Below, piece by piece: positions 26,228 to 35,406 of a stretch of DNA of 64,000 nt; position 1 is the stretch's first letter; the number at the start of each line of letters is the position of its first letter. Below the pieces are notes generated by a model. That model worked only from the letters and a program-made list of their open reading frames with translations, ran no database searches and was not told the DNA's origin. This DNA comes from Desulfovibrio sp. JY. GTDB taxonomy: Bacteria > Desulfobacterota > Desulfovibrionia > Desulfovibrionales > Desulfovibrionaceae. Location of the stretch: assembly GCA_021730285.1 (NCBI GenBank), contig CP082962.1:4349501-4413500 (forward strand). The letters are read 5' to 3'. The position numbers and the translations under genes are program-made.

Positions 26228-26656
26228 ATGTACGCCAGCCTGGACGACTTGCGCGCCGCTTTTGGCGAGGACGAGCTGCTGGCCATCACCGACCGGGACA
26301 ATGCCGGCGCGGTGGACGCGGGGCTGGCCGAGGAAGCCCTGGTCCGCGCCGCTTCCGAGGCGGACAGCTACCTGGCCCGGCGCTACGCCGTGCCCGTGGC
26401 CGCTCCCGCGCCGCCGGTGCTGGTCGCCGCCGTGTGCGACATCGCCCGCTATCGTCTGACCGGCGGCCCGGCCAGCGAGACGGACCCGATCCTGGAGCGC
26501 TACCGCCAGGCGGTAAAGTGGCTTGAGCGCATCGCCGCCGGCACGGCCGATTTACCCGGCCAGTCCCTGCCCGGCGAGGGCAGCGCGGCCGGGGTGGCCT
26601 TTTCCACCGGCCGCCGCGTCTTCGACCGGCGGCCGAGGCAAGGGGATGCGGCGTGA
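26228..26656 (+). CDS. Mu gp36-like protein (DUF1320)
   Basis: The 142-residue protein begins MYASLDDLRAAFGEDELLAI and has ADSYLARRYAVPV, both typical of DUF1320, a head-tail connector protein. It starts directly after the previous stop and overlaps gp37. Confidence 0.85.
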   Translation: MYASLDDLRAAFGEDELLAITDRDNAGAVDAGLAEEALVRAASEADSYLARRYAVPVAAPAPPVLVAAVCDIARYRLTGGPASETDPILERYRQAVKWLERIAAGTADLPGQSLPGEGSAAGVAFSTGRRVFDRRPRQGDAA

Positions 26657-27231
26657 TTGCGGTCATCGAGGAGGCCATAAAGCACTGCCTCGCGGCGGCG
26701 GCCCTGCCGTACAAGCCGGCCATCGCCACCTACGGCGGCGAGTTCGACGAAGGGCTTGAGCAGGTGGTGCGCCGCTTTCCGGCCCTGTGGGTCACCTTTG
26801 CCCACGACGGCCCGGGCAAGCCGGTCGGCACCAGCCGCGACGTCTGGCATATCCCGGCCACCTTCGTGGTGCTGGTTGGGGCGCGAAACCTGCGCTGCGA
26901 GGCTTCCACCCGCCAGGGCGACGGCAGGCAGGTCGGCACCTACCGCATGATCGCGGACGTGCGCCGGCTGCTGACCGGCCAGGACCTGGGGCTCGAAATC
27001 GACCCCTTCACCCCGGGCCGCGCCCGCACCGTCGTGAGCGCCAGCTTGCGCGGCCAGGCCGTGTCCGCCTTCGCCCTGGAATGGCACACCATCTATCCGC
27101 TGCGCCTGCGCGAACCCGAGGCCCCGGAGCCGCCCCTGCTGGAGCGCGTGGGGCTCAACTATCACCTGCTGCCGGACGACGGCGTGCCCGACGCCGCCGA
27201 CCTGGTCGAGCTGCAAGGAGAAAAGCCGTGA
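26653..27231 (+). CDS. Mu gp37-like protein
   Basis: The 192-residue protein matches the gp37 family by order and by the segments FDEGLEQVVRRFPALWVTF and ALEWHTIYPL; a tail terminator/connector function is likely. GTG start overlapping the gp36 stop. Confidence 0.8.
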   Translation: MIAVIEEAIKHCLAAAALPYKPAIATYGGEFDEGLEQVVRRFPALWVTFAHDGPGKPVGTSRDVWHIPATFVVLVGARNLRCEASTRQGDGRQVGTYRMIADVRRLLTGQDLGLEIDPFTPGRARTVVSASLRGQAVSAFALEWHTIYPLRLREPEAPEPPLLERVGLNYHLLPDDGVPDAADLVELQGEKP

Positions 27232-27455
27232 CCACCATCACCGTGCGCGCCGCGCCCGGCCTGCGCGTGCCCATGGAGGGCATGCCGCGCCGCCACATCA
27301 CCGGGGACGCCGCCGTGGCCGTGCCGGACAGCGCCTATTACCGCCGCCGCATTGCGGACGGCGACCTGCTTCCGGCGTCCGACAAGACGCCCGACAAGGC
27401 CGCCGCGCTCAAGCCCGCGCCCGAGGCCGCGCCGCAAAAGCCCAAGGAGGAATGA
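27228..27455 (+). CDS. Mu gp38-like protein (DUF2635)
   Basis: The 75-residue protein (VRAAPGLRVPMEGMPRRHIT, then VPDSAYYRRRIADGDLLP) fits DUF2635, the small protein before the sheath in Mu-like phages. GTG start overlapping the gp37 stop; ends in a TGATG overlap with the sheath gene. Confidence 0.8.
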   Translation: MTTITVRAAPGLRVPMEGMPRRHITGDAAVAVPDSAYYRRRIADGDLLPASDKTPDKAAALKPAPEAAPQKPKEE

Positions 27456-28876
27456 TGGCCAGCCCCAACATCAGCTTCGACACCTTGCCGGCCTCCATCC
27501 GCAAGCCGGGCAAGTATTTCGAGTTCAACACCAAGCTGGCGGTGCGCACCCTGCCGGCCAACGTGCAGCGCGTGCTGATCGTGGCCCAAGGCACGGCCGA
27601 GGGCACGCAGCCCATCCTCACGCCCGTGGAGGTCTTCTCCGACGAGGAGGCGCGCACGCTTTTCGGCACCGGCTCCCTGGCCCACTTGATGGTGCGCGCG
27701 GCCATCACCGCCAACCCGTACCTGCGCCTGACGGTTGTCACCGTGCCAGGCGACGAAGCCGGCATCGCCGCCGCCGGCACGGTGACACTGACCGGCACGT
27801 CCGCCGGCATCGGCGTGGTCAACCTGACCATCGGCGCACAGCTCCTCCAGGTCGCGGCCGCCCTGGGCGACACCGCCGCCGCCGTGGCCGACGCCCTGGC
27901 CGCAAAGGTCAACGCCAACCGCACGCTGCCCGTGACGGCCGCCGCCGCAAACGGCGTGGTGACCCTGACCGCGCGCAACAAGGGCGAAACGGGCAACGGC
28001 ATCACGCTGGCCTGCTCCCTGGCCGTGGACGGCCTGGCCATGGAGCTTTCGGCCATGGCCGGCGGCGCGGTGGACCCGGACATTGCCCCGGCCCTTGCCG
28101 CCGTATTCGCCGACGGCCACGACATCATCGCCGTGCCCTATAGCGGCCAGGCCCAGCTGACCGCCTTGCGGTCGCACCTGGACGCGGTCAGCCACGCCCT
28201 GGAGCAGCGCGGGGCCATCGGCGTCTATGCCCACACCGGCACCCTGGCCCAGGCCACGACCCTGGCCGGGCAGATCAACAGCGGTCGCATCACCTGCGCG
28301 CTGTTGCCCGGCACGACCTCGCCGGCCTGGGTGGTGGCCGCCGCCTATGCCGCCGTCATCGCCAGCGAGGAAGACCCGGCCCGGCCGCTCAACACCTTGG
28401 CGCTTACGCCCGTGGCCGTGCCGCCCGTGCCCAAGCGCCTGGGCCGCATGGAGCAGGAGTCCGCCCTCTACAACGGCGTGACGCCCTTGGAAGTCGGCCC
28501 CGGCGAGGTGGTGCAGATCGTGCGGGCCATCACCACCTACACCCGCGACCCGCAAGGCATCGAGGACATCGCGCTTTTGGACCTGACCACCATTCGCACC
28601 CTGGACTACGTGCGCACGGCCTGCCGCGAACGCATCAGCCTGCGCTTTCCGCGCGAAAAGCTGACCAACCGCACGGCGGCCAAGGTCAGAAGCGAGCTTA
28701 TCGACGTGCTCTACAAGCTGGAGGAGCTGGAGATCGTAGAGGAGGTCAAGGCCAACCTGCCGGCGCTCATCGTGGAGCGCGACAGCCAGGACCCCAACCG
28801 GCTGGACGCCGCCATCCCGGCCGACGTGGTCAACGGCCTGCACGTCTTTGCCGGCCGCATCGACCTGCTGCTCTAA
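27455..28876 (+). CDS. Contractile tail sheath protein (Mu gpL-like)
   Basis: The 473-residue protein shows the N-terminal FDTLPASIRKPGKYFEFNTK and the C-terminal ERDSQDPNRLDAAIPADVVN-like block of Mu sheath proteins. It forms the contractile outer tube. The ATG at 27455 has AAGGAGGA 3-4 bp before it; ATG 27452 is less well placed. Confidence 0.92.
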   Translation: MASPNISFDTLPASIRKPGKYFEFNTKLAVRTLPANVQRVLIVAQGTAEGTQPILTPVEVFSDEEARTLFGTGSLAHLMVRAAITANPYLRLTVVTVPGDEAGIAAAGTVTLTGTSAGIGVVNLTIGAQLLQVAAALGDTAAAVADALAAKVNANRTLPVTAAAANGVVTLTARNKGETGNGITLACSLAVDGLAMELSAMAGGAVDPDIAPALAAVFADGHDIIAVPYSGQAQLTALRSHLDAVSHALEQRGAIGVYAHTGTLAQATTLAGQINSGRITCALLPGTTSPAWVVAAAYAAVIASEEDPARPLNTLALTPVAVPPVPKRLGRMEQESALYNGVTPLEVGPGEVVQIVRAITTYTRDPQGIEDIALLDLTTIRTLDYVRTACRERISLRFPREKLTNRTAAKVRSELIDVLYKLEELEIVEEVKANLPALIVERDSQDPNRLDAAIPADVVNGLHVFAGRIDLLL

Positions 28877-28891
28877 CGGAGGGAAATCACC

Positions 28892-29266
28892 ATGGCGTTA
28901 AAGGAATACCTCGGGGCCGTCGTGCTGGAAATCGACGGCCGGGAATACGAGGTCATCGAGTTCGGCGAACAGCACGACGCCGGCCGCAAGGTCGTCAAGA
29001 CCATGAACCGCACCGGCCGCGCCCTGGGCTACCACCAGGGCGTCAAAACCTGGGAACTGTCCATCACCGCCGCCGTGCCCAAGGACGACGCCCTGGACTG
29101 GTCGGGCGTGGAAGGGGCCAAGCTGACCATTTATCCCGTCACCGACGGCGGCAAGCGCGAAACCTACCAGGACTGCGCCGTGGTCAGCGTCGGCGGCAAA
29201 TACACCGTGGACAACGAGGCGCGCATCGACGCCAAGTTGCTCTCCCTCAACAAGGTGGAGGAATAG
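28892..29266 (+). CDS. Tail tube protein (Mu gpM-like)
   Basis: The 124-residue protein has the tail-tube family pattern (GREYEVIEFGEQHDAGRKVV ... TMNRTGRALGYHQGV). It polymerises into the inner tube. It is directly after the sheath with GGAGGG upstream. Confidence 0.88.
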   Translation: MALKEYLGAVVLEIDGREYEVIEFGEQHDAGRKVVKTMNRTGRALGYHQGVKTWELSITAAVPKDDALDWSGVEGAKLTIYPVTDGGKRETYQDCAVVSVGGKYTVDNEARIDAKLLSLNKVEE

Positions 29267-29269
29267 CCC

Positions 29270-29602
29270 ATGCTGACCGTTACCGGGCAATTGTCCGTCG
29301 GCTACAAGGACGCCGCCGGCGCGCTGCACAAGGACTTCGAGATGCGGGTGCCCACCATCGAGGACATGGAGTGGGCCATTGAAAACGCCCCGGAAAACGC
29401 CTGTTCGGCGCGCCTGTCCCGCTACATCTGGTCCCGGGCGCTCACCCGCCTGGGGACGCTTGCGCCCGGGGACATCACCCCCGAGCTTTTGGCCGGGCTG
29501 CATTACAGCGACTACACGCCCCTTGCCGCGGCCGAGGAGTCCCTGCGGGGAAAGCTCGCGCCCGCGAGCGCCGACTCCGGGACTTCCGGCTCCTCGAAGT
29601 AG
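29270..29602 (+). CDS. Tail assembly chaperone (Mu gp41-like), zero-frame product
   Basis: The 110-residue protein belongs to the gp41 tail assembly family (GALHKDFEMRVPTIEDMEWA). It is made by normal translation; a GGGAAAG heptamer at 29548 lets a fraction of ribosomes shift to the -1 frame and add the gp42-type extension before the tape measure gene. Confidence 0.85.
   Translation: MLTVTGQLSVGYKDAAGALHKDFEMRVPTIEDMEWAIENAPENACSARLSRYIWSRALTRLGTLAPGDITPELLAGLHYSDYTPLAAAEESLRGKLAPASADSGTSGSSK
29548..29554 (+). promoter_or_regulatory. Slippery heptamer for programmed -1 frameshift
   Basis: The zero frame reads CGG-GGA-AAG, so the heptamer is G-GGA-AAG (X-XXY-YYZ), the same site that phage lambda uses in G/GT. 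The -1 frame (codons GGG-AAA) is open from here to the stop at 29743-29745. Confidence 0.75.
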
Positions 29603-29745
29603 CGCTGGCGGGCAAATTTACCTTGGGAGACATCCGCGCCATGACCATGCCGCAGGCGGAAGCCTATCTGGCCATCCTGACCGGCCGCGCCGGTTCCGGC
29701 AACGGTCGGCGCATCGTGCCGCGCCGTCGCAAGGGAGGGGCGTAG
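29551..29745 (+). CDS. -1 frame extension of the tail assembly chaperone (gp41-42 fusion)
   Basis: After the heptamer the -1 frame encodes about 64 residues, ARARERRLRDFRLLEVALAG, then FTLGDIRAMTMPQAEAYLAI and a basic tail, ending at TAG 29743-29745, four bases before the tape-measure ATG. It has no good start of its own until an ATG at 29641. In Mu, gp41 and gp42-type proteins are joined in this way, and the long form is thought to help tape-measure folding. Confidence 0.7.
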   Translation, partial: KARARERRLRDFRLLEVALAGKFTLGDIRAMTMPQAEAYLAILTGRAGSGNGRRIVPRRRKGGA

Positions 29746-29748
29746 GCC

Positions 29749-31863
29749 ATGGGCAAGTCCACGGAAATCGCCATTGTCCTGCGCCTGCGCGACGAGATGG
29801 CCGGCCGGGCGGCCAAGTCCCTGGAGACGCTGACCCGGGCCGCCAAGGGCGTGGGCCAGGGAGCCGGGGCCGCCGCCCGGCAGTTGGGCCGGCTGGACCG
29901 CGCCGGCGACGGCGTGCGCGCGGTCGGCATCGCGGCCGCCGATACGGACAAGCTCATGGGCGGCCTGGGGCAAACCGCGCGCCGGGCGGCTCGGGAAGTC
30001 TCGGACGTCGGCCGGGCGGGAAGCGCGGTCAAGTCCGTGGGCACCATGGCCTACGAGGCCCTGCACGGGCTCAACGAAGCGGCCCGGGCCGGCAATCGTC
30101 TGCGCGACGCCCTGCGCGGCGTGGGCGCGGCCGGTCGGGCGGCCCTGGGCGCGGTCAAGGGCATTGGCCAAGTCGGCGCGGGCGCAACCGCCGGGGCCAT
30201 GGTCGCCGGCCGGGCGCTGGCTAGGCCGATTTCCTTCGAGAAGCGCCTGGCGCTCATGGCCAACACCGCTTACGCCGACCGCGACGTGGCCGGCCGCATC
30301 GCCGGCATGCAGGGCCTGGAGAAGGCGGTCAACACGGCCGTGCGCCAGGGCGGCGGCGGGCGCGACCAGGCGGCCGAAGCCCTGGACGCCATGCTGGCCT
30401 CGGGAGCCGTCAAGGCCGACGCGGCAACCAAGCTCCTGCCCACCATCCAGAAGTTCGCCACCGCTTCCGGGGCCGGCTCGAACGAGATCGCCGAGATCGT
30501 CATCCGGGGCATTCAGCAGAAATTTTTCACCGAAGGGCAGGCCGGCCAAGCCCTGGACAAGGCCATGGCCGCCGGACAGGCCGGCGGCTTCGAGCTGCGG
30601 GACATGGCCAAGTGGCTGCCCAAGATGATGGCCCTTGGCTCGGGCATGAAGTCCATGGCCGGCTTCGAGCAGCTTTTGGCCTATGCCCAGGCGGCGGCCG
30701 TCACCGCCGGCAGCCGCGACGAGGCCGGCAACAACCTGGTCAACCTGCTGCAAAAGCTCAATAGCCAGGACACGCGCAAGGATTTCGCCAAGCTCGGCAT
30801 CGACCTGACCGGCACGCTCACCCGGGCGCGGGAACAGGGCATGCTGCCCTTGGAAGCCTTCGCCAAGCTCGTGGACAAGGAGATCGTCGGCAAGGACAAG
30901 CGCTACGCCAAGCTCCAGGCGCGCCTCGGCAAGGCCCAGGGGGCCGAGCGCCAGCAGATCCTTTCCGACATGGCCGACCTGGCCAATGCCTCGGCCGTGG
31001 GCAAGGTGGTCCAGGACCGGCAGGCCTTGCTGGCCTTGATCGCGGCTACCAGCCAGAAAGCCTACATCGCGGACGTGGCCGGGCAGATACGAAGCGCCCA
31101 GGGCACGGGCGAGAAAGCCTATCAGGTGTACCGCTCCACCACGGCCGCGCACATGGAAAGCACGGCCAACGAGGCCGATATCGCGCGCTCCCGCATGCTC
31201 GGCGACGTGGGCGGGCCGATGCGGGCGGTGGCGGACGCGGCCACCGACCTGGCCCGGCGTTTTCCCACCCTGGCCACGGTGGCCACCGAGGCGGCCACGG
31301 CCATTGGCACCATGAGCGCGGCGGCCGCCGCCTTCGGGGCCATGCGGCTTTTTACCGGCGGTGCCGGTGGCGGGGCCGCCGCCGCTGCCGGAAGTGGCGG
31401 CCTGCTCGGCATGTTTGGCGGCAAGGGCGGACTTTTGGCCACGGCCGGGCTGGCCGCCTGGGACATCTACGCCACCGAGAGCAACGACGCCCTGACCCGG
31501 GCGCAAAAAAACGTGCGCCATAGCGAAAACGCCGGCGGACTGGCCGGAGCCATCGCCGGCATGAAGCTGGGGGCTGTCGGCGGCGCGGCCCTGGGGTCCG
31601 TGGTGCCCGGGCTCGGCACGGCCGCCGGCGGCATTGTGGGCGGTCTGGCCGGCGGGGCCGCCGGCTGGTGGGCCGGCAGCGACCTGGGCCGATGGGCCGG
31701 GGAAAAGCTATGGGGGCCGTCCACCCAGGCCAAGGCCGACGCCCAAAAGGTGGTGGTCGAGGACAAGAGCACCTTGCACGTGGAATCCGTGCTCCACCTG
31801 GACGGCCGCGAAGTGGCCCGGGCCGTCAACGACTACAACACGGCCGACGCCAAACGGGAGTAG
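29749..31863 (+). CDS. Tail tape measure protein
   Basis: The 704-residue protein is Ala/Gly-rich and helical, with the N-terminal TEIAIVLRLRDEMAGRAAKS and hydrophobic stretches at about 515-570 and 600-640. It sets tail length and is ejected at DNA entry. Position after gp41/42 and before the N-protein is diagnostic. Confidence 0.9.
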   Translation: MGKSTEIAIVLRLRDEMAGRAAKSLETLTRAAKGVGQGAGAAARQLGRLDRAGDGVRAVGIAAADTDKLMGGLGQTARRAAREVSDVGRAGSAVKSVGTMAYEALHGLNEAARAGNRLRDALRGVGAAGRAALGAVKGIGQVGAGATAGAMVAGRALARPISFEKRLALMANTAYADRDVAGRIAGMQGLEKAVNTAVRQGGGGRDQAAEALDAMLASGAVKADAATKLLPTIQKFATASGAGSNEIAEIVIRGIQQKFFTEGQAGQALDKAMAAGQAGGFELRDMAKWLPKMMALGSGMKSMAGFEQLLAYAQAAAVTAGSRDEAGNNLVNLLQKLNSQDTRKDFAKLGIDLTGTLTRAREQGMLPLEAFAKLVDKEIVGKDKRYAKLQARLGKAQGAERQQILSDMADLANASAVGKVVQDRQALLALIAATSQKAYIADVAGQIRSAQGTGEKAYQVYRSTTAAHMESTANEADIARSRMLGDVGGPMRAVADAATDLARRFPTLATVATEAATAIGTMSAAAAAFGAMRLFTGGAGGGAAAAAGSGGLLGMFGGKGGLLATAGLAAWDIYATESNDALTRAQKNVRHSENAGGLAGAIAGMKLGAVGGAALGSVVPGLGTAAGGIVGGLAGGAAGWWAGSDLGRWAGEKLWGPSTQAKADAQKVVVEDKSTLHVESVLHLDGREVARAVNDYNTADAKRE

Positions 31864-31865
31864 CC

Positions 31866-33224
31866 ATGGCCTGGCGCGATTCGCTTTTGCCCGCCTCCTT
31901 TCGCGGCGTGCCCTTCGACGTCATCGCCGCGCGCGACGACGTGGAGCGGGCGCTGGTGCAGCACGAATACCCGTACCGCGACGGCGCGGAAATCGAGGAC
32001 ATGGGCCGCCGGCCGCGCAAGGTCACCTTCCGGGCCGTCTTTTGGGGCGACGACTACGAGGAGGCCGTGACCCGCCTCATTGCCGCCCTGGACACGCCCG
32101 GCAAGGGCGAACTCATCCACCCGGTGTTCGGCTCCCTGACCATGGCCTGCCCCAGCTACCGTGTGGACCACCACGAGGACCACCCGGACTATGCCGAGAT
32201 GGAGCTGGTCTTCATGGAGGCAAGCCCGGACATTCCCTTTTTCGACAAGCCGGCCACGGCCACGGCCCAAGCGGCGAGCCTGGCCGGCGACCAGCAAAGC
32301 GCCTTGTCCCTGGCCACCCTGGCCTCCTGGGTCGGTTATGCCGCCTGGGCCGCCGCCGTGCCGGCCAGGCTCGCGGCTTACGTCCGGGGCGAGGTGCTGG
32401 GCGCGGTCCGTTTCGTCACCAACCTGGCCAGGGACCTGGCCGGGCTCCCCCGGGTGGTGGCCTCCGACTTTTTGGCCATCCCGCAAGCCCTGGCTTCCGA
32501 TGCCCGGGCCGTGACCGCCGCCGTGACCGACCTGGCCGACCTTCCGGCGGAAACCTTCGGCCGTTTCGCCCGGTTGGCGGCCATCTCGGACAAGCTGCCG
32601 CGCCTGCCCCTGACGGCCGCCGGGAGCCCCTCGGCCTATCGCCTGGACCCGGCGCTTTATGCCGGGGGCGTGGTCACCGGGCCGCTGACCGGCGCGGCCA
32701 TAGCCCGGCCAAGCGTGGTCGTGGCCGCGACCGGCACGAAAAACGCCGCGCCCGAGGCGGACCTTTCCAGCGCCACCGGCCAGGCCTGGGCCATGGCGGC
32801 GGCCGTGTGCAACCTGGAGCGGGCCGTGGCCATGGGCAATGCCGCCGGCGAGGCCCTGGCCGGGGACGCGGCCGAGCCGACCCTCACTCCGGCCGAGGTG
32901 GAGGCCATCGTCGGCGCGACGCGCCAGCGCTACCAGGACTGCATGGACGAGCACCGGCTGGTGCTGCCCACCGAGCAGGCCTACCCGGTGGTCGAGCGGC
33001 TGCGCACGGCGGCGCTTTCCGTCCAGGAGCTTGGGGCCACGGTCATTCACCTGCACCCGCCGCTGGTGACGCATGCCGCCCCGAGCCTGTGCAACCTGCG
33101 GCTGCTCGCCCACTGGCTCTACGGCGACCACACGCGCGCCGCCGAGCTGGCCCGGCTCAATCCGGGCCTGCGCAATCCTAATTTCGTGGCCCAAGGCCAG
33201 GTGCTGTATGGCTTCGCCAGCTAA
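31866..33224 (+). CDS. DNA circularisation protein (Mu gpN-like)
   Basis: The 452-residue protein starts MAWRDSLLPASFRGVPFDVI, and has RRPRKVTFRAVFWGDDYEEA, the DNA-circulation N-terminal domain of Mu N and P2-like proteins. In tails it is a baseplate/tail-tip component. The last 17 bp overlap the P gene. Confidence 0.88.
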   Translation: MAWRDSLLPASFRGVPFDVIAARDDVERALVQHEYPYRDGAEIEDMGRRPRKVTFRAVFWGDDYEEAVTRLIAALDTPGKGELIHPVFGSLTMACPSYRVDHHEDHPDYAEMELVFMEASPDIPFFDKPATATAQAASLAGDQQSALSLATLASWVGYAAWAAAVPARLAAYVRGEVLGAVRFVTNLARDLAGLPRVVASDFLAIPQALASDARAVTAAVTDLADLPAETFGRFARLAAISDKLPRLPLTAAGSPSAYRLDPALYAGGVVTGPLTGAAIARPSVVVAATGTKNAAPEADLSSATGQAWAMAAAVCNLERAVAMGNAAGEALAGDAAEPTLTPAEVEAIVGATRQRYQDCMDEHRLVLPTEQAYPVVERLRTAALSVQELGATVIHLHPPLVTHAAPSLCNLRLLAHWLYGDHTRAAELARLNPGLRNPNFVAQGQVLYGFAS

Positions 33225-34308
33225 CGCCGCCGACGAGCGCATCACTCTCCGCGTGGCCGGCCGGGAGCACCGGGACTGGACCAGCTACCGCATCGAGTCG
33301 CATCTGATCACCCCGGCCGACGCCTGGCGCGTGACGCTCGGCATTCCGGCGGACAGGATTCCGGCCACGGTGCGGCCCTGGGCGGCAATGGAGGCCTGCC
33401 TGGGCCAGGACGTGGTCCTGACCGGCCGCATCGACCGCATCGAGCGCGAGGTGGCCAAGGGCCAACACGCCCTGACGCTTTCCGGCCGCGACGGCGCTTC
33501 CGTGCTGGTGGACTGCTCGGCCCCCGTTTTCACCCGCCGCAAGGTCACGCTCACCGAAGTGGTGGATCTGGCCGTGCGGCCGCTCGGCGTCTCGAAGGTC
33601 CGGGTGGACGTCACGAACGCGCGGGAGAAGGTGGAGATCGAGCCGGGCATGACCGCCTGGGACGCCTTGGGGCAGGCCTGCGAGGCCAACGGCTGCTGGG
33701 CCTGGTTCGAGCCGGGCGGCGTCCTCGTGGTCGGCGGCCCGGACTACGCCGCCGCGCCCGTGGCCACGCTGGTCATGCGCTTCGACGGCACAGGCAACAA
33801 CGTCCTGTCCCTGGCCGTCACCGAGGACGTTTCCGGCCGCTACAGCGAGGTCACGGTGCTGGGCCAATCGCACGGCACCGAGACGACGGACGGCAAGCAT
33901 GACATCCAGCACCGCGAGACCGACCCGGACGTGCCGGGCTACCGGCCGCTGATCCTCGTCGCGGGCGACTGCGATGGCGCGGCCGAGGCCAAGCGCCGGG
34001 CGCAAAAGGCGCTCATGGATTCGCGCCTGGAGGGGCTGACCCTCACCGCCCTGGTGCGCGGCCATCGCATTGCCCTGGGCGGCAAGCCCTGGACGCCCGG
34101 CCAGCGTGTGCGGCTGGTCAGCGAGCCCCACGGCCTGGACGCCACCTATTTCCTGATGGGCCGCACGTTCCTGGGCGGCCGCGACAAGGGGGGCGTCACC
34201 GAGCTGACGCTCAAAGAGGACGGCGTCTGGCTGCCCGCGCTGGCCAAGACCGGCGGCACGAGCAAAGGCAAGACGGCAAGCGTCGGGAAGGTGGTGGACT
34301 TGTCATGA
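33208..34308 (+). CDS. Baseplate hub protein (Mu gpP/gp44-like)
   Basis: The 366-residue protein (ITLRVAGREHRDWTSYRIES; MTAWDALGQACEANGCWAWF) matches Mu P, the gp27-like hub. The ATG 33208 overlaps the N stop. Confidence 0.87.
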   Translation: MASPANAADERITLRVAGREHRDWTSYRIESHLITPADAWRVTLGIPADRIPATVRPWAAMEACLGQDVVLTGRIDRIEREVAKGQHALTLSGRDGASVLVDCSAPVFTRRKVTLTEVVDLAVRPLGVSKVRVDVTNAREKVEIEPGMTAWDALGQACEANGCWAWFEPGGVLVVGGPDYAAAPVATLVMRFDGTGNNVLSLAVTEDVSGRYSEVTVLGQSHGTETTDGKHDIQHRETDPDVPGYRPLILVAGDCDGAAEAKRRAQKALMDSRLEGLTLTALVRGHRIALGGKPWTPGQRVRLVSEPHGLDATYFLMGRTFLGGRDKGGVTELTLKEDGVWLPALAKTGGTSKGKTASVGKVVDLS

Positions 34309-34952
34309 GCAACGATTTTCTGCGGCGTGTGGACGCCAAGATCACGCGCGCCTTGTCCCGGGTGCGCCTGGGGTTTCGGGCCGTTCTCACGGCGCTGGAC
34401 ACCACGCCCGGCGTGCAACTCCTCCAGGCCAACGGCCTGGCCGGCGAGCAGTTGCAGGCCTCGGAAGTCTTCCAGCAGTTCGGCTTTACGTCGGCCCCGC
34501 CGGCCGGCAGCCAGTGCATCGTGCTGCCGCTTGGCGGCAAGAGCGCGCACAGCGTCATCGTGGCCACCGAGCACGGCAATTACCGGGTGCAGGCGCTCAA
34601 AAGCGGCGAGGTCTGCGTCTACAACCAGGCCGGGGCCAAGATCACCCTGAAGCAGGACAAGGTCGTGGCCATCGAATGCGACAAGCTGGAGGTCCGGGCC
34701 AAGGACGAAATCGACATGACGGCGGCGCGCATCCGCCTGCGCGCCAGCCAGCGCATGGGGCTTTATGCGCCTGTTTGGGATTTAGGCGGCGATGAGGATG
34801 GGGCGGACTGCGACGGCGTCTGGCGCGGGAATCTGCATATCACCGGGACGTCCCGGGCGGACGTGGATCACATTACGGGCGGGGTGTCGCTGGTGCACCA
34901 CGTGCACCCCGAAAATGATGGTGGCGGGCCGACGGATGAGCCTATTGTCTAA
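34305..34952 (+). CDS. Baseplate spike protein (Mu gp45-like)
   Basis: The 215-residue protein has the gp45 N-terminus (LRRVDAKITRALSRVRLGFR), an OB-fold middle, a beta-helical segment and a C-terminal HVHPENDGGGPTDEP, the His-x-His motif that binds iron at the tip of Mu and P2 spikes. It punctures the outer membrane. Last gene before the AT-richer XRE/ImmA insertion. Confidence 0.9.
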   Translation: MSNDFLRRVDAKITRALSRVRLGFRAVLTALDTTPGVQLLQANGLAGEQLQASEVFQQFGFTSAPPAGSQCIVLPLGGKSAHSVIVATEHGNYRVQALKSGEVCVYNQAGAKITLKQDKVVAIECDKLEVRAKDEIDMTAARIRLRASQRMGLYAPVWDLGGDEDGADCDGVWRGNLHITGTSRADVDHITGGVSLVHHVHPENDGGGPTDEPIV

Positions 34953-34987
34953 TAAATTTAATGTGTTAAAAAATTCTAAACTATTTC

Positions 34988-35019
34988 TTGACTCGTTAAG
35001 CTAATATGCTTATTAGCTT
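34988..35019 (+). promoter_or_regulatory. Promoter with overlapping operator for the XRE/ImmA module
   Basis: A promoter TTGACT-17 bp-TATTAG (34988-35016) overlaps the inverted repeat AAGCTAATA (34998-35006) / TTATTAGCTT (35010-35019). This suggests autorepression by the XRE protein. The region is more AT-rich than the phage genes. Confidence 0.6.
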
Positions 35020-35052
35020 CCCATGAACATCACCACAAAACCGGGGGAAGCC

Positions 35053-35406
35053 ATGAACACCTTTGGGGAGCGTTTACGCCTTCTCAGGGAACAAGCGGAC
35101 AAGAAAATGAGAGATGTGGCTGAAGCGCTAGGTTGTTCAGTCGTCTATATTTCTGATATTGAAAGAGGACGGCGCAATCCTCCTTCCGCTGATAAGATTA
35201 AGAAAATTGCGCAAGTCATTTCTACTCCTGCTACAGAACTTCTTGACTTAGCCACTAAGGAGAAGGGTCGCATCGAACTTGATCTTGATGGTGCAAGCCC
35301 GAGCCTTGAAGAAGCTGGATTGGTATTGGCTCGTTCATGGAAAGACTTGTCAGAAGAACAAGCAAAAAAGATTCTTGCTATTATCGAAAAGCGAGGTGAA
35401 CATTGA
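35053..35406 (+). CDS. XRE-family HTH regulator
   Basis: The 117-residue protein has a classic XRE HTH at residues 4-60 (FGERLRLLREQADKKMRDVA; VVYISDIERGRRNPP). GGGGGAA precedes the ATG 35053; an in-frame ATG at 35023 is less well supported. Its stop overlaps the metallopeptidase start. It presumably represses its own promoter and is cleaved by the partner. Confidence 0.85.
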   Translation: MNTFGERLRLLREQADKKMRDVAEALGCSVVYISDIERGRRNPPSADKIKKIAQVISTPATELLDLATKEKGRIELDLDGASPSLEEAGLVLARSWKDLSEEQAKKILAIIEKRGEH

